From: an uncultured Gemmatimonadota bacterium
GTDB taxonomy: Bacteria; Gemmatimonadota; Gemmatimonadetes; Gemmatimonadales; GWC2-71-9
Direction of reading: 5' to 3'
DNA length: 6,715 bases
NCBI GenBank assembly: GCA_913009915.1
Contig: CAJVYZ010000158.1
Location: 1-6,715 of the forward strand
Below the pieces are notes generated by a model. The model was not told the origin of the DNA. It did no database searches and saw only the letters and a program-made list of their open reading frames with translations. Positions 1 through 5,796 of the stretch are shown here, one piece after another (the first letter of the stretch is position 1; every line of letters starts with the position of its first letter). The position numbers were made by a program, and so were the translations under genes.

Positions 1-116
1 GGATGGGGGAACGGGGAAAGGCAGAGGATGCGACGGTCAGGGGGGGGGTAGGTGTCGAGGTGGCGCCTGATAGGGGAGAGGATGGTGTCGTTATCCCGGG
101 GAAATGTTTTTTTTTT
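1..116. other. Low-quality artefactual contig end
   Basis: This stretch is purine-rich with long G runs (for example a 9-10 G run near 40-48) and ends in ten consecutive T at 107-116, directly before a sequencing adapter. On the reverse strand it reads as adapter, then poly-A, then noise. That is what an Illumina read produces when it runs past the end of a short insert. I see no gene or regulatory site here. An open frame starting at 52 runs through this junk into real sequence, but its first 43 residues are not a protein. Confidence 0.9.
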
Positions 117-182
117 CAAGCAGAAGACGGCATACGAGATATATCAGTGTGACTGGAGTTCAGACGTGTGCTCTTCCGATCT
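117..182 (-). other. Illumina P7 / TruSeq adapter contamination
   Basis: Positions 117-140 match the Illumina P7 flow-cell sequence. Positions 141-148 (ATATCAGT, reverse complement ACTGATAT) sit where the sample index belongs and, from memory, match TruSeq index 25. Positions 149-182 match the TruSeq read-2 primer region, ending in CTCTTCCGATCT. Translated, it gives the contaminant signature KQKTAYEI...DWSSDVCSSDL, which is widespread in metagenomic protein databases. The genuine insert begins at 183. The adapter shows that the assembly was not trimmed at this end. Confidence 0.98.
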
Positions 183-627
183 GGGGGACTTCGTCCTGAA
201 CGTCACCGGTCACCGTTTCCTGGCCATCCCCTGCGTCGACGCCAACGGGGCGCCGGCCGACGATCAGACGTGTAGCTTCACCCCCGCCGAGCGTAACTGG
301 AGCGGGTGCACCACAGGCTGTCACGGGGACGCCACCGCGGCTGCATCTGCACTGGCGACCGCCGAGGCCAGGCTGGGAGCGCTGGAAACGCAACTGGAAA
401 CGATGTTGACCAACACCACCCAGGTGCCGCCCAGTGAGCTCGATCCCACCAGCGGCGTCTTCACCAGCGCCAAGGGAGCATCGTTCAACCTTGATTTGTC
501 GCGCAAGACCGGAAGCTCGGTCCACAATCCGTTCCTCCTCGAGCAGCTGTTGATCGCCTCGATCGCGGAAGTGAACAACGTGTACGGACCGTTCCCCATC
601 GTGGTCGACCTGCAGTTGCAACTCTAG
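183..627 (+). CDS. Multiheme cytochrome c paralogue, C-terminal fragment (5' truncated)
   Basis: Only the last ~148 codons are present; the start was lost at the contig edge, and the frame continues upstream only through adapter. The genuine part is clearly related to the C-terminal third of the cytochrome at 816-2201. Both share NVTGHRFLAIPCVD, VPPSELDP, a SGV..(T/S)AKG block, KTGS, HNPFL and a YGPFP ending; this copy adds a short tail, IVVDLQLQL. One possible heme motif is visible, CTTGCH (307-324), with three residues between the cysteines. The paralogue has CTTSGCH, so one codon is missing or was lost here, and heme attachment is uncertain. A coiled, Ala/Leu-rich helix follows the motif. 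The full protein was probably a periplasmic or surface c554-like cytochrome as in the neighbour. It stops at TAG 625-627 and is followed by a strong terminator, so it is probably the last gene of its own transcript. Confidence 0.85.
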
Positions 628-656
628 ACGTCGACCGGTGATATCACTCAGCACCC

Positions 657-690
657 GACCGGCCTGCCATCGGTGGGCCGGTCATCTTTT
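657..690 (+). terminator. Rho-independent terminator
   Basis: An 8-bp perfect GC-rich stem, GACCGGCC (657-664) with GGCCGGTC (676-683), encloses an 11-nt loop and is followed by ATCTTTT. It lies 30 bp after the TAG of the truncated cytochrome gene. It should separate that gene from the next one, which must then have its own promoter in about 691-800. I could not identify a convincing promoter there. Confidence 0.8.
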
Positions 691-815
691 GGGGTGGTGG
701 AACTGTGTGGATCGTCGACGAACCCCGTATGGGTACGTTTACCAGGGCCTTGCCGGAATACTACTGATGACCCAATTTTCAGACTCACCCGGCTCCACAT
801 GAATGGAAGCGCGCA

Positions 816-2201
816 ATGCCCCTCCGCAATTCACGGTCTGGTCTCGCCCTCTTGCTGGTGGGCGTGGCGATCACCGCCTGCACCGAGAGCCAAACCGAGT
901 TCGTCAGCCGGGAGCCGTTCAACCCTCCGCCGGATACCGTCAACGGGTTCCTGGGATACTTCGACGCGCCCAGCAAGCAAACCACCTGTGCCAGTTGTCA
1001 CGTCACTCGAGGAGGGCTTTGGAAGACCACCGAGCACGCCGATGCCTGGAACACTCTGCAGAACTCGGGCAGCGCGCAGCAGTTCTGCGAGGGTTGCCAC
1101 TCGGTCTCGGACCTGGGCAACACCAGCCCCGCTCCCGCCGGCTACAACCTGACACCGACCCCGGTGTACTACGACGTCCAGTGCGAAAGCTGCCACGGTC
1201 CCGGATTCGAGCACGTACTCGTGCCCGACGCCGGCACAGCGCCACTGGCCTCCATCAAGGGAACCACGGGGAATCCGGCGGCCTGCGGTACCTGCCACTC
1301 GGGCAGTCACCAGCCGTTCATTAGCGAGTGGGCCCTATCGCGGCACAACCTGATGAACGCATGGCCCCGCGGGCAGGCGGCCTGTATCAGTTGCCACTCG
1401 GGCCAGGGAGCGCTGCAGTTTTTTGGCGTCAATACCAACTACCTCGAGAAGGACGCTCCGGTGGGGCAGCAGGAAACCATCACCTGCGCCATCTGCCACA
1501 ATCCCCACGGATCAGAGTTCGACAAGCAACTGCGATTCTCGGTCGGTTCCCAGGACGCCAACCTCAACCTGTGTATCAAGTGCCATAATGAGGGCGCCCA
1601 GCCCAACGTCGATGGCAGCGGATGGCCCATGGCCCCGGAGGGCCCGCTGGTCCTGGGCGAGAACGCGGGCTGGTTTCCCCCCGGATTCGACCCCATGCTT
1701 GACCGCATTCGTGGCTCGCACGGCTCGGGGGCGAACGTGCGGCTGTGCGCCACCTGCCACGTGGACGGCTACACCGCCACCGACGGCCAGACAGGCGAGT
1801 TCCTCCAGAACGTCACCGGACACCGCTTCCTGGCGATTCCCTGTGTGGATAGCGACACGGTTCCCACCACGGCCCAGGACTGCACTACGCTCACCGAAAG
1901 AACCTTCAGGGCTTGTACCACATCAGGGTGCCACGCGGACGAAGGCGCCGCGCGATTGGCCTTCACCGTGACCACCGCCCGCATCGATCCGCTCATCACG
2001 ACTATAGACAGCCTCCTCGCGCTGGTGCCGCCATCGGAACTGGATCCGAGTTCCGGCGTCCTCACCACCGCCAAAGGATCGAAGTTCAACAACGACCTCG
2101 CCAAGAAGACCGGCAGCACGACCCACAACCCGTTCCTGATCGAGGGACTGCTGCTGGCGTCGATACAGGCGCTAAACGATGAGTATGGGCCGTTCCCCTG
2201 A
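816..2201 (+). CDS. Lipoprotein multiheme cytochrome c (c554-like), 8 CXXCH + 1 CX4CH
   Basis: This is a full-length 461-residue protein, starting at an ATG with GGAAG (805-809) six bases upstream. Residues 1-22 form a lipoprotein signal: Arg-containing n-region, LALLLVGVA core and lipobox I19-T-A-C22. The residue after the Cys is Thr, not Asp, so outer-membrane localisation is expected. Heme motifs with cysteines starting at 58, 91, 123, 157, 190, 224, 253 and 311 are CXXCH; the one at 367 (CTTSGCH) is CX4CH, a spacing known from cytochrome c3-type proteins. The region around the first motif, CASCH...W.TTEHADAWNTL, resembles the cytochrome c554 family. The C-terminal third (residues ~328-461) is almost heme-free and is duplicated in the truncated gene upstream. 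The role is inferred: an electron carrier at the outer membrane or cell surface, receiving or delivering electrons for the module downstream. It is separated from the next gene by 62 bp and is probably co-transcribed with it. No exact family name can be assigned from sequence reading alone. Confidence 0.93.
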   Translation: MPLRNSRSGLALLLVGVAITACTESQTEFVSREPFNPPPDTVNGFLGYFDAPSKQTTCASCHVTRGGLWKTTEHADAWNTLQNSGSAQQFCEGCHSVSDLGNTSPAPAGYNLTPTPVYYDVQCESCHGPGFEHVLVPDAGTAPLASIKGTTGNPAACGTCHSGSHQPFISEWALSRHNLMNAWPRGQAACISCHSGQGALQFFGVNTNYLEKDAPVGQQETITCAICHNPHGSEFDKQLRFSVGSQDANLNLCIKCHNEGAQPNVDGSGWPMAPEGPLVLGENAGWFPPGFDPMLDRIRGSHGSGANVRLCATCHVDGYTATDGQTGEFLQNVTGHRFLAIPCVDSDTVPTTAQDCTTLTERTFRACTTSGCHADEGAARLAFTVTTARIDPLITTIDSLLALVPPSELDPSSGVLTTAKGSKFNNDLAKKTGSTTHNPFLIEGLLLASIQALNDEYGPFP

Positions 2202-2209
2202 GGCCCGAC

Positions 2210-2250
2210 ATGAGGTAAGACACCGCGCCCTCCCACGCGGAAGGTCTCAT
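2210..2250 (+). promoter_or_regulatory. Possible two-step hairpin in the intergenic leader
   Basis: CCGCG (2223-2227) pairs with CGCGG (2236-2240) across an 8-nt loop. An outer pair, ATGAG (2210-2214) with CTCAT (2246-2250), flanks it. The structure occupies most of the 62-bp gap and ends just before the ribosome binding site GAGGTG (2256-2261). There is no T tract, so it is not a standard terminator. It could tune mRNA stability or relative expression of the two cytochromes, but such short stems also occur by chance in GC-rich DNA. Confidence 0.3.
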
Positions 2251-2263
2251 TGCTCGAGGTGAC

Positions 2264-4288
2264 ATGATCGGACCGGAAATGCTGGCCCAAGATTCAGTGG
2301 TCGTCGAGTCCCCCCTGCCCGGCGGTCCGGCAGCGGTGTTCCGTTTTCTATTCAATTTCCCGCAGTGGGCCCAGATCGCCGGCTTCTTCGTGGGGCTGGT
2401 GGTGGCGTTCTTCGTGTTCCGCTACCTGTGGCAACGGCACGAGGCCATCCTCACGTGGATCAAGACCCGCAGCCGGGGCATCAAGTGGGCGCTGGGGAGC
2501 GGCGCCGTCGTCGGGGTGCTGATAGTCATCGCCGTGGGCGGGGCCACTTGGAACTATACCCAGTACGACAACGGCTTCTGCACCGGCTGCCACATCATGG
2601 AGGATCCGTTCGGGAAATTCAGTACTGGCGCGGGGCGACACGAAGATCTCAAGTGCCACGACTGCCACCGGCAGCCGATCACTACCAGCATGTGGCAGTT
2701 GTTCCTCTGGGTCGCCGAACGGCCGGAAGAGATTACGGCACACGCTCCTGTTCCCAACGAGCGCTGTGACGAATGCCATGCCACCGGCCAAGACTCCACC
2801 TGGCAACGCATCGCCACCACGGCGGGACATCGCGTCCACATAGAATCTGATTCGTCAGCCCTGGCTAAGGTCATGTGCGTCACCTGTCACGGGGAGGAAA
2901 TTCACAGATTCGTTCCGGTCGCCAAGACCTGCGGCCAATCCGACTGTCACATTTCCGAGGACACCAAAATCGTCCTCGGCACGATGGCCGACCAGACCGC
3001 CGCCCACTGCACCGAATGCCACCGCTTCACGGCCGATGTGCCCCTGTTGGCCACGTACGACTCCGCCCGGGGCACCCTGATACCCAACGATGTCCAGTGC
3101 TTCAGTTGTCACCGGATGGAGGAGCTGCTGTCCGATTTCAACCCGCGCCTGGATCCGCACGACGGGACCTGCGGCCTGTGCCATGCCCCCCACTCCCAGG
3201 AACAACCGATTGAAGCATCCTCCACTTGTAAGGACTGCCACGCGGATTCGCGCGACACCCCGTTTCACGTGGGCAACAACCACATCGAGGACGAGGAGAA
3301 TTGCCTGACGTGCCACCCACCCCACGCTTCCAAGGTCGATCCCAGCGACTGCGTCGGCTGCCACGAAGCTGTCAACAAGACGGGCGTCAATCGTCACGCT
3401 CCCTTGCCGTTCGACACGGCGGCAGCACTGTTGGAGGCATCCCTGCCGGCTGAACGGGCAGAGCTGCGATTACTCGGGAAACTGGATACGACGAACAGAC
3501 GGACGGCTGTAGCTTCCGGCCTCCACTTGATCAACCCCCACTCTCCACCGGCTGTCAGCGCCGTGCAGCAACTACCGCCCTACCGCCCTACCGCCCTACC
3601 GCCATACGTCGATGAACCGCGGCGCGGCAAGGGCGACGTCCTCCCGGGACCGGCCCCCCCGCTCCTGGAACGGACCCCGGCAGACACCTTCCCCCACGAT
3701 CGCCATGAAGCCCTGAAGTGTCTCACATGCCACGTTACCGATGAAGGGCATGGCGATTTGACGTTCCAGCAACCACGCGGCTGCAACGTCTGCCACCACC
3801 GCGCCCCATCCACCAACGACTGCACCGTGTGCCATCAACCCGAGGATCTGGCACAACCCTTTGGAAGAGTACTCGCCATCGAGGTAGACGATAACCAACC
3901 ACGGAGTCGTCCTGTCGACTTCCTGCACACCGTCCACGCCGAAAAGAACTGCGTCGACTGTCACCGGGAACCGGCGTCGCTCGCCCCCGACTCCGCCACC
4001 GCCTCGTGCCAGGCGTGTCACGAGGATCACCACCAGGCCAAAAACCAATGCGCCCAGTGCCACCGAACCACAGCCGTGCAGGAGGCGCATACCCTGGCGC
4101 AGGGGCACGGAGGCTGCACCGAGTGCCATGAGGAAGGCACCATCGCCCAGCTAGTGCCCGAGCGAACCTATTGCCTGGTGTGTCACGAGGACGATGTCGA
4201 TCACTATCCCGAGAAGATGTGTGTCGTCTGCCATCTGCAGAACGAACCGGGAGAGTATCGACAAGAATTGATGGACTCCGCGCGATGA
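2264..4288 (+). CDS. Membrane-anchored NapC/NirT-like giant multiheme cytochrome (20 heme sites)
   Basis: This 674-residue protein starts at ATG 2264 with GAGGTG close upstream; a second in-frame ATG at 2279 is an alternative. Two hydrophobic segments (about residues 36-56 and 75-96) anchor it in the inner membrane. The first heme site is CTGCHIM (106-112), the CXXCHXM arrangement of NrfH/NapC-type quinol dehydrogenases, and CHDCH follows at 131. I count 19 CXXCH motifs (Cys 106, 131, 168, 205, 249, 279, 303, 322, 347, 363, 486, 507, 520, 563, 582, 596, 618, 637, 653) plus one CX4CH (CGQSDCH, 223-229). Eleven sites lie before a heme-free linker (about 368-485, Pro-rich at 438-466) and nine after it. 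The role inferred from family knowledge is to oxidise menaquinol or ubiquinol at the NapC-like end and pass electrons through the periplasmic lobes. Classic NapC/NrfH proteins carry four hemes and about 150-200 residues, so this is greatly extended. It overlaps the next gene by ATGA, suggesting translational coupling. Confidence 0.94.
   Translation: MIGPEMLAQDSVVVESPLPGGPAAVFRFLFNFPQWAQIAGFFVGLVVAFFVFRYLWQRHEAILTWIKTRSRGIKWALGSGAVVGVLIVIAVGGATWNYTQYDNGFCTGCHIMEDPFGKFSTGAGRHEDLKCHDCHRQPITTSMWQLFLWVAERPEEITAHAPVPNERCDECHATGQDSTWQRIATTAGHRVHIESDSSALAKVMCVTCHGEEIHRFVPVAKTCGQSDCHISEDTKIVLGTMADQTAAHCTECHRFTADVPLLATYDSARGTLIPNDVQCFSCHRMEELLSDFNPRLDPHDGTCGLCHAPHSQEQPIEASSTCKDCHADSRDTPFHVGNNHIEDEENCLTCHPPHASKVDPSDCVGCHEAVNKTGVNRHAPLPFDTAAALLEASLPAERAELRLLGKLDTTNRRTAVASGLHLINPHSPPAVSAVQQLPPYRPTALPPYVDEPRRGKGDVLPGPAPPLLERTPADTFPHDRHEALKCLTCHVTDEGHGDLTFQQPRGCNVCHHRAPSTNDCTVCHQPEDLAQPFGRVLAIEVDDNQPRSRPVDFLHTVHAEKNCVDCHREPASLAPDSATASCQACHEDHHQAKNQCAQCHRTTAVQEAHTLAQGHGGCTECHEEGTIAQLVPERTYCLVCHEDDVDHYPEKMCVVCHLQNEPGEYRQELMDSAR
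3572..3603 (+). repeat. Four perfect tandem copies of an 8-bp unit, CTACCGCC
   Basis: Copies lie at 3572-3579, 3580-3587, 3588-3595 and 3596-3603, inside the coding region for the heme-free linker of the giant cytochrome, and encode the Pro/Tyr-rich stretch LPPYRPTALPPY. Because 8 is not a multiple of 3, gain or loss of one unit would shift the frame and remove the nine C-terminal heme sites. With the present four copies the frame is open throughout. Confidence 0.97.
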
Positions 4289-5796
4289 GGGTACGCTGCG
4301 GCTCCGCTGCCTCTGCCTTGGTCGCGGGCCTCACTGCCATGGCCATCATCACTGCCCCCGCCTTTGCCCAAGGCTACCGCGCTCGCATCGACGTTCGCTC
4401 GCAGAGCGTACGCTACCGCGGTTGGCAGATCGACAGCGTCCTCGCCACCGACGCCGTGCTCAGCCCATCGGGTGGGCCGGCCACCGCGGATGGGTTCGCC
4501 GTCAACTGCGTGTCGGGTGATCCCTACTGTTTCTACTACGACGCCGGACCGGTCCGCCACGCGATCCCGTTCAGCACCACCGCCACCGCCACGGCATGGG
4601 GTCTGGGGCTTTCGGGCCTGAGCGCACACGGAAGCGTCCGGTTGCTGGACGATTTCACCGGAGACCGCTTCTGGCCCGCCACCGAACCGGCGGTGCAACT
4701 CATAGAGCTCTACGCCGACTACCGGCGCCGGTGGTTCGGTGTCCGCGCCGGCCGCATGATCGAAGCCAACCGGCTCGGCTTCACCGGCTACGACGGTGTT
4801 AGGCTGACGGCACGAGCGCTGCGCCGACGACTCGAAGTCACTGGCTACGGCGGACTGGGGCTGGCCCGATCGTCGCTCCTTCCGATCGACAACGAGAGGC
4901 TCAATCCGTTCGGCCAATTCCAGTTACCCGAACGTCAGCTGATCGCCGGAGGCAATGCCACTTGGAACGGACGGTATTTCGACGCCCGGGTCGACTACGA
5001 ACGCCAGGTGGACCGCACCACCCGCTACTTTGTCTCCGAGCGCGCGGCGGTGAGCGCCGCCATCCGCCCGATCAACCGCTTCAGCCTGCGGGGCAACGTC
5101 GAGTATGACATCGCCTTCGGCCGGGTGGCCACCGCGGATGCCACGCTCAACTGGAATTCACGTTTTGTCTCCGCGGCGGCAGGGTACCGGCGCTACCGGC
5201 CCACCTTCCAGCTGTGGGAGATATGGGGAGCGTTCAACACCATCCCCTACAACGCCATCATCGGTTCGTTGTGGCTCGGCCCGTGGAAGGGGCTCCGGCT
5301 CACCGCACGCGGCGAAACCTACCAGTACGACGACAACTCTCTGTCGTCCCCGCTGGTCACTGTCGAAAATTCTGGTTGGCGCAGCAGGCTGGGCGCCTCC
5401 TACGCTTATCGCTGGTTCGACATCGGCCTGGGGTACTCGGCGGACTTCGGGCCTGGAGCGTCGTCGAGTGGTTGGGATGCGCAGTTCGGCTACCACCCGT
5501 CCGAACGGTGGCAGTTCACCGCCAATGGGGGACGCTTCGTGCGGCCACTCGAGTACCGCTTCAATGAGTCGAAGGTCAAGTTCGTCGGTATCGATGCCGC
5601 ATATAACGTGGCCCAACAATTCCGACTTCGTGTCCGAGCCGACTACTATGATGAAGATCGCGACCGTCCCGACGCCGCTGCATTCACCTGGAATCAGACA
5701 CGACTCAGCGCCGACCTGACCTTCTATCTGAGTTCCAAGGTGAAGGCGAACCCGCTGCCTCCGGGCCGCTTGCCCGCCAACCGGAGGGCGCCATGA
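4285..5796 (+). CDS. Outer-membrane beta-barrel protein, porin of a cytochrome cluster
   Basis: An open frame begins at 4171, but the start chosen is ATG 4285. It overlaps the upstream stop (ATGA, 4285-4288) and gives a proper Sec signal peptide with the cleavage site APAFA|QG near residue 28. The resulting protein has 503 residues. The body is rich in alternating polar/hydrophobic stretches with aromatic ends, for example LRLTARGETYQYDD (337-350), ASYAYRWFDIGLGYSADF (371-388), FRLRVRADYYDED (446-458) and RLSADLTFYLSS (473-484), typical of transmembrane beta-strands. There is no CXXCH motif. Two cysteines close together in a turn (C75 and C82) could form a disulfide. After the last strand comes an unusual ~20-residue Pro/Arg-rich tail rather than a terminal aromatic residue. 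From context it may sheath a multiheme cytochrome across the outer membrane, as MtrB- or DmsF-type porins do, but I cannot assign it to that family by sequence. A substrate porin is an alternative. Confidence 0.85.
   Translation: MRVRCGSAASALVAGLTAMAIITAPAFAQGYRARIDVRSQSVRYRGWQIDSVLATDAVLSPSGGPATADGFAVNCVSGDPYCFYYDAGPVRHAIPFSTTATATAWGLGLSGLSAHGSVRLLDDFTGDRFWPATEPAVQLIELYADYRRRWFGVRAGRMIEANRLGFTGYDGVRLTARALRRRLEVTGYGGLGLARSSLLPIDNERLNPFGQFQLPERQLIAGGNATWNGRYFDARVDYERQVDRTTRYFVSERAAVSAAIRPINRFSLRGNVEYDIAFGRVATADATLNWNSRFVSAAAGYRRYRPTFQLWEIWGAFNTIPYNAIIGSLWLGPWKGLRLTARGETYQYDDNSLSSPLVTVENSGWRSRLGASYAYRWFDIGLGYSADFGPGASSSGWDAQFGYHPSERWQFTANGGRFVRPLEYRFNESKVKFVGIDAAYNVAQQFRLRVRADYYDEDRDRPDAAAFTWNQTRLSADLTFYLSSKVKANPLPPGRLPANRRAP
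5783..5788 (+). promoter_or_regulatory. Ribosome binding site for the cytochrome-molybdoenzyme gene
   Basis: GGAGGG lies inside the 3' end of the barrel gene, four bases before ATG 5793 and ten before a second in-frame ATG at 5799. It supports either of these starts, which differ by two residues, over any later ATG in the frame (6147, 6276, 6381); I saw no comparable site before those I checked. Confidence 0.75.

Noticed and set aside
52..182. N-terminal 43 codons of the open frame 52-627 as part of a protein
   Set aside because: They translate junk and the Illumina adapter; genuine sequence starts at 183.
721..737. Small inverted repeat around ACCCCGTATGGGTACG as an operator
   Set aside because: The arms are only 4 bp, which is common by chance.
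738..780. Possible sigma-70 promoter for the lipoprotein cytochrome (TTTACC with AATACT, or TTGCCG with CAATTT)
   Set aside because: Either the spacing (13 bp) or the -10 match is poor; a promoter is expected in this gap, but none stands out.
4171..4284. Upstream ATG 4171 as start of the beta-barrel gene
   Set aside because: It would add 38 residues overlapping the cytochrome gene in another frame and bury the clear Sec signal peptide that begins at ATG 4285.
2579..4288. Recurrent Cys-His spacing as a DNA-level repeat array
   Set aside because: The periodicity is at protein level (CXXCH motifs with variable spacing); apart from the 8-bp unit at 3572-3603 the DNA copies are not repeated.
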